The notes under the pieces: model-generated | Databases searched by the model: none | Seen by the model: the letters and a program-made list of their open reading frames with translations, nothing else | What the model was told of the DNA's origin: nothing | Shown here: piece after piece, positions 42,217-54,927 of the stretch | Numbering within the stretch: the stretch's first letter is position 1 | How the letters are laid out: every line of letters begins with the position of its first letter | NCBI GenBank assembly: GCA_028641055.1 | Contig: JAPCYS010004110.1 | Span: 1-64,000, forward strand | Length of the DNA stretch: 64,000 nucleotides | Reading direction: 5' to 3' | From: Alopecurus myosuroides | Lineage: Eukaryota > Streptophyta > Magnoliopsida > Poales > Poaceae | Made by a program: the position numbers and the translations under genes

Positions 42217-45190
42217 CTAAGTGTAGTAGGGGCGCAGCTGAGCCACGTTCCATGGTCTTTCCCGTTCTTGCATAGATGAAGTGGTATGGGCGGTGTCATT
42301 GACAGTATCTGATTCTTCCCTTGCATCTATTAAGTAGTATGATCCATTATGCAGATTCCGGCTTATGATGAACGAGCCTTCCCATGGTAGAGATAACTTG
42401 TGCTTTCCTTCCTTTGATTGTACTAAGCGCAATACCAGGTATCCTTCCTGGAAAACCCAGGTTTTGACTCGGCGACTGTGGTATCACCTCAAATCATGTT
42501 GAGATATAGCTGATCGCTCCAAAGCTTGCTCCCTGTGCTCTTCTAACATGTCCACAGCGTCTTGCCAGGTCTTCTCGTTCTCCACCTCAACATAAGCCGC
42601 CACTCGGGGCGAGTCATGAATAATGTCACTCGGAAGAACTGCCTCTGCACCATAAACCGTAAAAAACAGGGTCATCTGAGTAGACTTGTTAGGTGTAGTG
42701 TTAATTCCCCAAACCACTGATGGTAACTCCTCAACCCATGCTCCAGCAGCTGTGAGGCACGGGACTCGTAGTTGTGGTTTCAACCCACGAAGTAACTCCT
42801 GGTTTGCCCTCTCCACCTGTCCATTAGCTTGTGGATGGGCTACCGAGGCTACATCAAGGCGGATGCCATTGTTTTCACAAAACTTCTCCATCTCACCTAA
42901 GGACATGTTGGTTCCATTATCTGTTATTATGCTATGAGGATATCCAAACCGATAGACGATCTTTTTCAGGAACTTGATTACTGTAGCTGCTTCACAGATT
43001 GTGACTGGCATAACTTCAACCCATTTGGTAAAATTATCAATAGCCACCAAAAGATGAGTCTTTTTGCAAGGAGACATGTGAAAGGGACCCACCATATCCA
43101 TACCCCAAACCGCAAACGGCCAAGTCAGCGGGATTGTTCGCAACTCCATAGCCGGCACATGGGTTTGGCGAGCGTACCTTTGACATCCGTCACATCTTGC
43201 CACCAAGCGTTCCGCATCCGCCAAAGCCGTGAGCCAGAAGAAACCGTGTCGATATGCTTTTGCCACAAGGGATCTTGTGGAGGCATGGTGCCCACAATAA
43301 CCTTCGTGGATCTCCCTCAAAATTTGTCGGCCTTCCTCTGGGGTTACACAGCACAAAAAGACACCTGCAGCACTTCTCTTATACAGCTCACCATTAATGA
43401 TAGAATAGCCCTTTGCTCGTCTCAGGATTTGCCTGGCTAAAACTTCCTGTGGTGGTAACTCGCCCCGTGACTGGTAGGCCAAGAACGGCTCCGTCCACTC
43501 GGGAATAGCACGTACAGCGGCCACAAGCTCCAAATCCGGGTCTTGGTTAGCCACCTCTTCTTCAGATTCGGTTTTTACAGAGGGCCGTAACTCGTCTAGA
43601 AAGACATTAGGCGGAACCGGTTCTCGACGCGAGCCGAGTCTTGCGAGCGCATCTGTTACCTCGTTCTTTCGCCTACCAATGTGTTCCACCTGATACCCAG
43701 AAAAAGATCCAGCTACCATGTCTACCTCTCTGCGATATGCTGCCATTGTTGCATCCTTTCTATCCCAGGTTCTTGAGACCTGCTGTACCACAAGATCCGA
43801 GTCTCCATAACACCTTATTCGCCGGATATTCATCTCCTTTGCTACTCGCAGTCCGTGTAATAGGGCCTCATACTCGGCCACATTGTTTGAGCAATCGAAG
43901 TGAATTTGCAACACATAACTCAACTTGTCTCCTTTTGGTGATGTGAGTATCACCCCAGCTCCTGATCCCTCGTATTGCTTGGAACCATCAAAGTGCATCA
44001 CCCAAGACTCGGAACTTGGCATCATTATGGGCATGCTTGTGTGAGTCCAATCATTGATACAATCAGCTAAGGCCTGGGATTTGACTGCAGACCGAGGCTC
44101 GTAGTTGATGTGATAATCTCCCATCTCAATGGCCCACTTGGCTATTCTGCCTGTCGCATCTGAATTTCTGATAATATCTGCCATTGGTATAGAGCTGCCC
44201 ACCGTTATGGGGTGTTCCTGAAAGTACGGCTTCAATTTCCGGCTTGCCATGAAGACCCCAAAAACTAGCTTTTGCCAATGCGGGTAGCGCTGCTTTGCTT
44301 CCGATAAGACCTCACTCACATAGTAAACCGTCCTTTGTACCGGATGATCCTTTCCATCCTCCTTGCGCTCAAATACAACCACTGCGCTGACCGCCCGGGG
44401 CCCGGCCGCAACGTATAACAACATAGGCTCTTTAGGACCCGGCGCTGCCAGAATCGGTGCCTCACATAACTGCTTTTACAAAGCTTCAAATTCCTCGTCC
44501 GCCTCTTGGTCCCATACGAATTTGTCGGTTTTCTTAAAGAGTCGGTATAAGGGTATTGCTTTTTCTCCAAGCCTAGATATAAACCGGCTTAATGCTGCTA
44601 CACATCATGTGAGCTTCTGAACGTGCTTCAGGCCTTCCGGCTTTTTCAAGCTCTGGATGGCCTTGATCTTTTCAGGGTTTGCCTCAATCCCTCTCTCAGA
44701 AACAATAAAACCGAGTAACTTTCCTGCTGGGACCCCAAATACGCATTTTGTGGGGTTAAGCTTCATCTGATATCTTCTCAGATTCTTGAATGTCTCTTTT
44801 AGGGCGTCAATGAACGTTTCTGCTTTCCTTGTTTTAATAACCACATCATCAACATAGGCGTGGACGTTGCGTCCAATCTGATCCTCGAAGCACTTCTGAA
44901 TGCACCGTTGGTACATCGCGCCAGCCTTGTTCAGCCCAAAGGTCATAGTTTTGTAACAAAAAGCTCCAAAGGAGGTTATGAACGATGTTTTCTCCCAATC
45001 TTCCTTTTTGAGTTTGATTTGGTGATACCCGGAATAAGCATCCAGGAAACACAATAGGTGACTTCCTACCACTGCATCTATGATCTGATCTATCCTTGGA
45101 TGGGCAAAAGGATCCTTTGGGCAATGCTGGTTGAGACTCGTGTAATTTATGCACATCCTCCACTTGTTGTTCTTTTTCAGCACTAGAACC
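42217..45190 (-). pseudogene. Element D RT, RNase H, archaeal RNase H and integrase
   Basis: One frame with three stops: TGA 44607-44605, TAA 44478-44476, TGA 42486-42484. RT: WRMCINYTSLNQHCPKDPF, HPRIDQIIDAVVGS, HAYVDDVVIK (YVDD). RNase H: PMLLYVAAGPRAVSAVVV. Second RNase H: MHFDGSKQYEGSGAG, NNVAEYEALLHGL, CYGDSDLVVQQV. Integrase: GHHASTRS..CDGCQRYA, WGMDMVGPF, IITDNGTNMS, PQANGQVERANQ. C-terminus: KLSLPWEGSFIIS, ending NVAQLRPYYT-stop. All catalytic motifs are present, so loss of function is recent and due to the stops plus the frameshift at about 45190. Confidence 0.88.
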
Positions 45191-48100
45191 GGAATTTGCC
45201 AACCATTCCGGGTGAAAAACCTCCATAATAAAGCCGGCTGCCAGGAGCCGAGCTATCTCCGCTCCTATAGCCTTTCTCCTTTCCATATTCATTTTCCTTA
45301 GACCCTGCTTCACAGGACGGGACTTGGGATCAACGTGCAAGCTGTGCTCAGCCAACTCGGTCGGAATACCCGGCATGTCACTGGGCGTCCAAGCGAAGAC
45401 GTCCTGATTCTCACGAATAAACTCTATAAGTGCCTCTTCCTCCTTGTTGTCTAGGTTAGAACCTATGGTAAATTGTTTGGAGGGGTCACCCTCAACAAAA
45501 GCCACCATCTTGGTGTCCTGGGCCGCTTTAAACTTTGCTCTCTCCTCTTCCGTATTCGGTCTCTTCAAAGCTGTTCTATCCTTCGGGTCTACCTGAGACC
45601 AGTAATACTTGAGTTCTTCCTTCCTGCAGGTCTGTTCTGCCATTGCCGCATCTCCTTCATCACACTCTGCTGCCACAACCCGGTTCCCATGTATAGTGAT
45701 GGTCTGCTTGGGACCCGAGATTTTTAGTTGCAAGTACACGTAGCACGGCCTGGCCATGAACTTGGCGTAAGCCGGCCTTCCGAACAGCGCGTGATAAGTA
45801 CTGCGCAATTTCACCACCTCAAACGTGAGCCACTCCACTCGGAAGTTATCCTTGGATTCTCCAAAAGCGACTTCAAGTGTTATCTTTCCTTCGGGGCACG
45901 CCGAGTGACCAGGCACAATTCCGTGGAAAACTGTGGAACTTTTCTGCAGTTGAGACTCCTTGAGCCCCATGCGTAGAAAGTTTTCCCAATATAGGATGTT
46001 GATGCTACTTCCGCCATCCATCAGAACCTTTTTCAGCTCATAACCATTGACCTGCGGTGCCACCACCAAAGCTAGGACACCCGGATGTTCTATTGTTTCC
46101 AGGTGATCCCTCCGGCTCCATGTTACTTCTTGATCTAACCATCTCAAGTATCTCGGAACACCTGAACAAACCGAGTTTACGACCCTTTTAAGTATCTTTC
46201 TCTCTTTGTTAGAAGTCCCGGTAGTGTGGACGTGATATTGTCCTAGCTGTTTTGGGTTGGCTTGGAAACCTCCAGCACCTCCTTGATTATTACCCGGATT
46301 TCCACCTCCTGCGTTGCCAGCGGGGGGCGGTCCGTTGCCCGGGTTTCCACCCAGACCCGGTCCTTCTCCCCGGCCTGCACCTCGCAGGGCCTTCTGTATT
46401 TCCTCGTTCTTCCATCTCTGCAAGTCCACGGATTGCTCCAATGAATGATTAGCTGGTTTGCCATTCCTGCTATGATGCGGACAAGGCATCCTGAAGGCCT
46501 CTATATGGTTAGCCAGCCTTGGTGGTCCTTGGTAATTTCCTCCGTTGAAGTTTCCTCCATTAAAATTTCCCTCTGCCCTGGGTCTTGCAAACCCGGCTTC
46601 GGTATTAGCAGCAAACTCGGAGTTTCCTTCATACGGGCGTTTGTGCTGGTTATTTCCATTACTTCCTCCATTATTACCCGGTGCAGCCCCATTGCCGGGT
46701 CTTCCGTTATTGTTTGAGCTGGCTGTCGCTTTTTTGTCCTCAACATCCTCTTCTGTGGTGTCTGTGGCGGCGTGCTTGTTGCATGCGTCCATCAACTCTC
46801 CCATTGTAACCTCTGAAGCGTGCCGACTAGATTTCATGCGCGTCAGCTTTTGCACCAAGGGTATGTATTTGCATGTTTTCGCCCTAGCTTGTAATGCATC
46901 TTTTGGCTGAATATCGGTGGAAGAGTGGAGAATTTCCATGACCCAGCGCACCCAGCTGCGCGCCGACTCTCCCTTCCTCTGGACACATCGTTCCAAATCG
47001 TCGATCGTGAATAACTTCCGGCATGTCCCATGAAAGTGTTTGATGAAGGCAGTTTTCAACTCACTCCATGAACTGCTGGATCTTTCAGCCAGGTTATTGA
47101 ACCACAATTTTGCTGCCCCTTTTGACATCATAAGGTACATAAACTTGGCTTGAAGCTTCTCGGATGCGTTACGAATCGACGTAGCCATCTCATACCTTCT
47201 CAACCCGGTCTCCGGGTCCATGGTTGGCTCATAATTAACCACTTTACCCGGTTCCTTGAATTTATCCGGGTAAGGCTCAGCCCTGATGGCATCCGACAAA
47301 CACTTAGGCCCGGCCAGATTTGAGGGTACTGGCCTCACTCGGGAAACGTGCGATCCTGCAGTGGGTGCGGGGGGGTGCAACCGCTACCGGCCCTCTTACC
47401 ATAGACCCGGCTGCTGCACGCCTGGCTCGAGAACTGTCCACAATGGCTTGCGCCGCTGAAGCTGCAGAAGTTGCCGGCCTATGGGGAGGAGGCGGCATTT
47501 GCTGCTGCTCTGCCCTCCGTCGTGCCGAATTTGGCTGAATATAGCCAGTATTCCGGTTCTTCCGATTAACATACGGCGTTCCATGCATGCCACTCCTGCT
47601 ATCCGGATAATTGGCCTGTTGAGCAACTACTGTGCGTAACAGGTCTATTGCCCGCCGGGTCTCCATTGCATGAGGTGATTCTCCCACAGGGATGCGATCG
47701 AGTGCCAATGTTGCTGCATACACGTTATCCATGGTGTTATTGAAGTGACCTGGTGGAGTATGAAATCGCGGCGGTGGTGGTGCGGCATTGCCAGCAACGA
47801 TCCTAGTTTGCAACGTGGGTAACCCGGCTTGCACGTTCGCCGGCTGTCATCCGAAGGTTGCAGCTTGATTCCCGGTTCCTTGATTCACAACCGGGATTGG
47901 TTGATCCTGAGGGGTAATGAACAATGTAGCTGGCTATAAATTTTTACCTGTTGCCGGCAATCTCGTCTGATGCCTCTGATTGTCAACCCTAGTCGACTGA
48001 GCTTGAATACGATTCTCCGGTTCTTCCAACTCGTGCTGGCGCACGGACATCCCTTGTTTCTCAGCTTCCACGCCTCTCCTCTGTTGCTCCAATGCACGGC

Positions 48101-48860
48101 GGGCGACATCCAGATCTCGGGCTTCCACGTTTTCTGGAGTTATCACCGTTGCCAACACTGTGGGATCTAAGATTAGGTTATTGTTGAATAGAGCCGGGTT
48201 TCGCGGGTGCGAAGCTCCCGCCCCTGGTGTGCTATTTGCCGTGAATCCAAACATATTTCTGTGCTGCTCGCTTTCCCCTGTGTGACTAGTGATAGAGGCC
48301 GGCTCTCCATCGACCCGGGTTGTGACCAGGTTTCCATCAGCCGGTGCCTGCTTTAGGGCCAGTGCTCGCGCCGCTCCAACCGCGGCCGTCGACACATCTC
48401 CCTGATTAAGATTGGTTGCAGGGGCTGTGTAGACCGCGACCCGGCGCTATGCCTGGCGAAGATTCGTATCCCTCTTCTTCGCAGCTATGTTCCTCGTACC
48501 GATCTTCAAGTAGGTGCAAGATAGACTTGGTATCATCTTCCCTTATAACCCGGCCACGCGAGGTCCATACCGGCTCCTCCGGTTGTTCCCTCTTCGTGGT
48601 GGGCTCTTCCTCCGGATCGGCTGTCCCGACCGACTCTTCTCCGTTCGATTGAACGCATGTCGCTTCTCCTGATACAGAATCATACTCAATCTCATCAGGA
48701 ATAAAACCGGACGCACGTACCATACCCACGAAGACGTTGACCCGGCCGATCGTGATGACAGATCCGGTTTCCAGCAGATCCGACTCTGGACCCCAACCAA
48801 AGTCGTCCACGATCTTCTCTCCTTTAGGATTGGTGATGATCTCGCCGATGACGAGGTTCT
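45191..48860 (-). pseudogene. gag-pro: Element D gag-protease and RT N-terminus
   Basis: N-terminal domain (NLVIGEIITNPKGEK.. to about 48406) continues across element E from 63980-64000. A frameshift near 48425 follows. A coiled-coil region (ARRALEQQRRGVEAEK) runs to 47934, where a stop occurs. A Pro-rich stretch leads to a shift near 47340. The gag core is at about 47300-46780 (LQAKFMYLMMSKGAAKLWF, FIKHFHGTCRK). The Gly/Asn-rich tail has a C-x2-H-x8-H zinc motif whose last Cys is Ser. The protease is KVLMDGGSSINILY, FHGIVPG, LFGRPAYAKFMA. At the protease/RT junction D has a sense GAG codon where A and B have TAG. RT N-terminus: FIRENQDVFAW, GIPTELAEHSLHV, then a frameshift near 45190. Confidence 0.82.
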
Positions 48861-49720
48861 TGTAACATCCCAAGTATGAAACATCCCTTAGAATGTTTGA
48901 TTTATTGTTTTATTTCAAGCAATGCATCATGTCATCATTTCATTGCATTTGTTTTATTTTGTTTGCAATTGTTATTATTTGTTTTGCATCTGTTTTATCT
49001 TGTTTTCATAATCAAACTCAAACAATTTCAAATGGTTATTTTCATACTTGATCTGTTACGACTTTTGGAATAAAAATGACAAATAAAAACAACCATTTTA
49101 TTCCATGTTGTTTCACTTATTAAATTGTTGGTTTTAATCAAACCATTAATTCAAGCAATTAATTCCTAAATCATTTCTAAATTCAAACCAAGTCTCAAAC
49201 ACAGTACTCTTTTGAATTCATAAAGTTCACCACCCATTTGTACTCTTTAAATCATTTTTAAACCTAGGGGTAACCCTATTGAAAATGATTCTGTTTTTCT
49301 AATATAATTAATATTGGAAATTTCATTCAATTTGGTTTCAAATATACACAACATTTTAAATTTCAAACTTTTGAAAATCCACCTTGGCAATTGGTTGCTA
49401 TTGGTATAACCAACCTAACCTAATTTTTCCAGAATTTTTACTGATTTAAAAACCCTCTTTTTCTTCCAAAAGCAAAGCTACAAAAAAAACAGAAAAACAA
49501 AAATAACCAAAAAAATAAAACGAGCAGCACCTAACGCAGCGCGCGGAAGATAGCAGCGGCCCAACCCACCTAGCCTAGCGCGCGCGACCCAGCCCACTCT
49601 ACCCCGTTCACTTACCGCTTCGAGATTCGTGCTGCCCTTCTTTTTGAAGTACGGCAGCCATCGCCGAGCGCCACCGCGACACCGCGCGCGACTCCGGCGG
49701 CCAACCTCGCTCTCCTTGCC

Positions 49721-49727
49721 TATATAG
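49721..49727 (+). promoter_or_regulatory. TATA box of E 5' LTR
   Basis: TATATAG in TTGCCTATATAGCCCCCTGG, matching the C LTR arrangement. The 3' LTR has TATAAAG (60182). Confidence 0.6.
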
Positions 49728-50412
49728 CCCCCTGGAACCCTAGGGCAGCTAACCCTAGGCCCTAGGTTCCTCGCTCCCCGCGCCGCGCCTCCACTTTCCC
49801 TCCTCGCAGTCGCTCTCCCCCACCTCTGAACCCTCACCGGCGGCAGTCCCTGAAGATCGCCATGGCGCCACCCACCTAGCCACTCCACTCCTTGTCCACC
49901 TACGGGAATCGCAACGCCGCTACTTCCTCTCCCCCTTGGACACCAGAGAACACCACGGTGAGCCTCCGTTCGACGCCGCGGTCCTCTCCTTTTCTCCGGC
50001 CACCGTGCGTCCTTAACTGAACCCGAGGAGATCGTCTCCGTTGCAGGGCCTCTCGACGTCGTTTGAGCACTGGAACCTCACCGCCACCATCTCTGCTACG
50101 TGTTGGACACTCGGTCGCGCACGGAGGGGCACGGGAACAGCGCCGCCATCAACATCATCGTCGCCGTCAGTACGTCGCCGTCGAGCTCCCCCTCTGCCAA
50201 CCTCCTGGTGAGCCCACCGTGCGCCCTTCCCTCTCTCTGTTGCTTCACATCCGTGCACGCGTCATCCATCTGCACCGCAACCATCCATCGTAGATCGCCG
50301 CCGTTTAGCCGTGGTTCACCGTCAGTGTCGCGGAAACATTCCGTCGTCAGAAGTTCAGATAACGAATTGCAACGTTATCCTCCCTGCGTCTGTATCCCTG
50401 TCACACGATTTC

Positions 50413-50499
50413 AGTTAGCGCAGTGGTTCAGTGCGCTCGTTTGCACCGCGAGCTCGCGGGATCGATCCCCCGCGGCCGCATAAAAAACCCCAACTTTTT
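50413..50499 (+). ncRNA. tRNA-like segment in E 5' LTR
   Basis: TTAGCGCAGTGGTT fits an A box, with a D-arm AGCGC..GCGCT. CTCG..CGAG can form an anticodon-like arm. GCGGGATCGATCCCCCGC resembles a T-arm/B box. TTTTT at 50495-50499 may be a Pol III stop. It sits at the same LTR position as the C tRNA-like segment. No matching acceptor stem seen. Confidence 0.5.
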
Positions 50500-50689
50500 G
50501 CTAACCAGCGCAGGGTGAAGGGGCCACCCGTCAGCCGCGGTGGCAGCCACGCGTGTGCGCTTTCGCCACGTTGGCCACGGTCCCACGGGGCAGTGGCTGG
50601 GGTTAGACCCCGTGGCTGTACCAAAAGAATAAAAACATTTTCTGTTTTGTTTTCTAATTCTTTTAGTTGGCAGAATAAAACATTAACTT

Positions 50690-51360
50690 CAAAAATCAAT
50701 AACTTTTAATCTATAATTATGATAATTAAAAGTTATATATGTTTTCTGTTCAAAATTTAATAATCTTTCCAACTGTTCCATTTGTGTTCTGTTTTGAGTT
50801 TTCAAAATACATTTAAAATTCAAATTTGAATAATTCAAATGTAATTTGCAATAATTCATAAATAATTCATACTAATCCCAAATAATGCAAATAAAATATG
50901 TTTTTCAAACCATTTTGAACATTCTATTCAAATATAAAATTTGTTTCATTGTTTGAATAATTTAAATTGCCTAAATAATTTAATACTTGTTTAATTCAAT
51001 TAAATTTGATAAAATCATAACTTGGTTAATATAAAATATTTTTGAACATGCAAAATATGTTTTCAAACCACCAAAGTGTGAACTTTGCAAATGTGAATTT
51101 GAAATTATGTTTTGACTAAATAAAATTCAATTAATATTCAAACTTGTTTTAAATTCAATTAAAACTTGTTTAATATTGTTTAATTCATAATAAATTCATC
51201 CTAATTCAAATTTCAAAATGTGAAACATGTAATCCAACTAAAATTTGATGTTCTTTTCAAATATAAATTTTGTTAATTGTTTTGCACACTTTAAATTGGT
51301 GAAAACAATAATTATATGTGTGGCATGTTTAAGTAACCAAATTTTTCAAACTTAGTAAAT
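50690..51360. repeat. Degenerate AT-rich tandem repeat in E LTR
   Basis: Units starting at about 50740, 50898, 51052 and 51223 (AAAATATGTTTTCAAACC..). Period 154-171 bp, homologous to the C LTR repeat. Second copy at about 61130-61800. Confidence 0.6.
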
Positions 51361-51677
51361 AATTTCCAAACTTGTTTTATCCCTTTTCCTTTGCATCTAT
51401 TATTATTATTTGTTGTTATCTTGTTATCATCATCATGCATGCATCATGATAACAACTATCACATAATAAATAATTGTAAATCATTTGTTCCACTTATTTC
51501 AATGGATCCTTTTCCATATGCAACCCTTGCATATGGGTCCATTTAATTTGTGCTATCATGTTAGTCAGTTTATTTTGATGCAACTATTAACTTGACATGC
51601 ATCATCTTGATTGTGCACAATGCCATGGCAATGATTGTTTACATTCCTGTTTTGTCTGTTTGCTTTTTCTCGAATAG

Positions 51678-51755
51678 ACGACGACGTTGAGGCAGATGAC
51701 CTTTACAGCACCCCTTCTGAGGATCTAGCTCAGTACCCAGTTGTTGAGTTTGCAG
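51678..51755 (+). other. Candidate LTR exon 1 in E
   Basis: 78 nt between CTCGAATAG and CAG|GCAAGT. Encodes DDVEADDLYSTPSEDLAQY and a final EFA. Homologous to 21271-21348. The copy in E's 3' LTR has a small deletion. Confidence 0.35.
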
Positions 51756-52982
51756 GCAAGTTATCACTCACATGAACCATTGTGTTCCTTTCAACCCTGG
51801 TTACCGATACTTTCCGTTGTCCATTCTTGCTAGCCTTAGTGGTAGTTGTTTCTGTTACGAACCTATCACATGATTCCCTGAACCCTGATATTGCCTCACC
51901 ACCCCTCCTACAACCCTGTTGATTGAGCCAGTGTCTTACTAGTATGCTTAGGTTGTTTTGCTCGAGTCTGTTACCCGTTACTTTCAGTACTATATTTTAT
52001 TATGTTCTGGGGGCTCGATGTTTAATCAATCAATCAATCATGCTAATATTACTGTTAATAATAATTTGATGATAAGGCACCGGCAGGAGGCCCTGTGTGG
52101 TTTTGAGGCCTGCTAGTGTCGACCCTAATAGGAAAAGGGTCTTGTCTACTGATCCATGATGAGCGCACTACCCGCATGTGGGAAGCGAGTATGGGCGCCC
52201 CCCTCAATTTGATTCGATTCGCATCTCGTCCAAATCATCTCATTTAGTTCGTGCTTTCTATTTGCCGCATGCATGTTTTTGCGAGCCCAGCGCAGGGTGG
52301 AACTTTTGTAGTCGGCATATAGGGGGACACGGTCTTAGAGTGCTATGAGGGTCCCCTTTTCTTCAGGGATTGATTAGCCGTGCGCCCAAGGTGCTTTGGG
52401 CTTGATGCGGAGAAGAGTTGAGTTGTGTTGAGTGCCCCGCTTGGTGGGAGGCATCCCATCTGGCGGGTTATTCATGCGTGTACGGCCAAATTGGTGCAAC
52501 CCTGCAGGGATAATCTTCTCGAGAAGCCGTGTTTTCCGCGGTTATGGATTACTTGGTGAAAGTACTGGCTAACAAGTACTCAGGACAACTTAAAACCTAA
52601 TGATTCATAATCTCACACCCCATGATTAACAAATTGACTAGTAATAGGATTATTATCACAATAACTTGTTTCATCTTAATCCAACTGTGTGAGTTATCCT
52701 CGGATTGCTTCTTTGGATAAGGGGTGAGATCCAGGATGGGTTTGTTTGATGTTATCTTCCAGTTGGTTACAACCCTCGATCTTATCCCCTTTCTAATAGT
52801 TGGAAGTGATAGAATCTCTGTAGTTGGTTAGCGCAGCCAGTTGCAGCATTATTTATATCCCCTTCTTTCCGTTGAACCCAAGTCATCTGTGTTTGTGTTG
52901 ACGGGCTATACTTTGGTGAACTGTGAGTCTTGCTTGCCAGTACTTGGATGTACTGACCCCGTTGGGGCTGTGGTTTACGCAG

Positions 52983-53053
52983 ACTACGACTACGGCTACG
53001 ATGACCACCAGGATGGCTACTTCGTGGAGTTTGACGAGACTACAGACGAGTAG
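52983..53053 (+). other. Candidate LTR exon 2 with stop in E
   Basis: After GTTTACGCAG. In phase with the first block it encodes DYDYGYDDHQDGYFVEFDE and a short end before TAG. Homologous to 22569-22633. Confidence 0.35.
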
Positions 53054-53531
53054 ATAGCTGGACCAGGGCTGGATCCAGGACCTACGTGGATGGGCTTCGT
53101 CTTCTTTATTTTCTCCGGCTTCTTAAGCCTGTTGGATTTGTCTGTACCCAGACACCTTTGATTGCTTCCGCTGATGTAATGAATGCTATGTTGGGACATG
53201 TGTCCTCTGGATGATTGTATTTGCTATCTCTGCCTTAGTGAAGGCCAGTTGCAACCTTATTTCAATCTTTTGTGTCTTAGAGATAAGTTGTGATCATCAT
53301 TCGTTCAAAGCTGTTGGCGTACCGTGCGTGATTGATATGAAGTACGTCGACAGTAGTGCCTATGACTTCTAGTGGATAGTTTACATCGACGGTGGAATAG
53401 CAGGGCTTGTGTTGTCGCGCATAAGCGCAGGCCTACCAGGAAGCTGGGACGTGGAGCAGTTATGCCCCATAATCCAAGCACCTGCTCCAGTTCGTACGAT
53501 GAGTATCCCTTAGAAGCCAGGGTGCGACAAA

Positions 53532-53544
53532 TGGTATCAGAGCC
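53532..53544 (+). promoter_or_regulatory. Primer-binding site of E
   Basis: TGGTATCAGAGCC, complementary to the 3' end of initiator tRNA-Met, two bases after the LTR. Identical in C (23111). Confidence 0.85.
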
Positions 53545-53933
53545 TGTCTGCCTGTAGGATCCCTTTTTACTGGTCGCAGTTGAGTCTAGAAACTATTTTG
53601 TAGCTATATAGGAAAAATGAAACGTGTGAGAGTAGGAATTCTGCCATTTTTCTTCTTTCCCCACCCACCCACCCTTTCTGGTAAGGAAGTGCAACGTTGT
53701 TTTCTGTTCTCACCTAAACTTTCAAGTTAGGATTTCACGTGTTTTGGGTTCTCCTTAGTACCTCAGGACTTTTGGTCTAGAGTTTCCGATGTTGCTTCAA
53801 TATCTGTTCTTTTCAACATCCTTTTCGTCCGTTGAACCTTGTTGTTACTTTCCACATCAGTTCTCTACCGGAGTCTAATCAAACTTCCCGATCATCTGCA
53901 GATGGATCTCAGGTTCTACCGCAGGTGGTTCGG

Positions 53934-54718
53934 ATGACTCGCTGTGAGAGCACCGCCGGTTATCCGGAGATGATGAGGGACATGGTTACCTATCTGGGGT
54001 TCCATTGGGCACCAGAGTACCAGGTCTACGAGAAGCAGCGAGAGTTTGACCAGACGTGCTACCGGGCTATCGTCTACATTCTGTCGGATGATGGCAGGAG
54101 CGTTGTCCACCGCTACGAGGCAGTAGGTTCCACAGTGGATATGGCCGTATGCAGCAGGCAGCGTACGTGAGTCTCACCGTTCTCCGTGCTGACTACTGGG
54201 GGTTTGATGATTCCATCTATCGTCACATCCCCCGTGGTTACATCACGGCAGCGGGAGTTCACTTCACTCTCCACAGCAACCTGGATACCTACGAGTCTGA
54301 TAGCTCCAGGCTGCACACCACTGCCCAGTTCGTGAGGCACAGTGACGCAGTTGCTTCCGCACTTTCTCAGGAGTTAGCCTCAGTCAGGGAGCAGCTCCAC
54401 CTTGCTCTCACCCGTCTGGCGACGTACACCACAGACTTTGTTGGAGACGAGCGCTTTGCACGTATCGTTCAGACAGCTGGGTTACCGCTGCCAGATGCTG
54501 GAGGTTACGAGCCGATCAGAGGCCCACTTCTCGACCTCGGAGCTGGTTACACAGGGATTCCCCGCTATGGAGCACAGGGAGACGATGCTTTCTACTTCAC
54601 CACACCGAGGGTTGCTCTCAGGGCCGTCCCGCTCTACGTGGATCGTCGTCATACCTACTTCCGGGGGATTCCTCCGCACCGTATCTCTCGTCGTACTACT
54701 CACCGCCGTCCTGCGTGA
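53934..54718 (+). pseudogene. Unrecognised ORF upstream of gag in E
   Basis: Starts MTRCESTAGYPEMM and runs about 260 codons with one single-base frameshift near 54146-54150, where VDMAV joins QQAAYVSLTVLR. It ends with a basic tail and TGA (54716-54718). It has no Gag, protease or Pol motif. The order YRAIVYIL..HRYEAVG..AVQQAAYVSLTVL, strands then a helix, vaguely recalls a double-stranded-RNA-binding-like fold, but this is a guess. It lies between PBS and gag, so it would be the first cistron of the genomic RNA. I do not recognise the family. Confidence 0.5.
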
Positions 54719-54927
54719 TGAGCATGGGAGTACCGATGTATCCATTCATAGCTATGTTTAGTTATCCTTGTCTTTCGAACCATGTATTGGTCTGTTGGAT
54801 ATTCTGATGTATTTGAACATGTGATGATGTACCTGTTGGTTATCTATTCATGCGTCGGAATAATCTATCTTTCGGTTACCAAGTCTATCCTTTTCTGTTG
54901 TTGTGCTAAAATGAATTTCTGTTCAGG

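Larger units (their letters stand above)
48861..53529 (+). repeat. 5' LTR of element E (4669 bp)
   Basis: TGTAACATCCC to GGTGCGACA. TATA 49721-49727, intron-like GTGAGC at about 49959, tRNA-like segment 50413-50499, AT-rich repeats 50690-51360, (AATC)n at 52024-52039, exon-like blocks 51678-51755 and 52983-53053. Differs from the 3' LTR mainly by many indels of 1-4 bases. Confidence 0.95.

Noticed and set aside
46243..46910. ORFs of 60-121 codons in the D gag region on either strand
   Set aside because: Gly/Asn-rich gag tail read in wrong frames.
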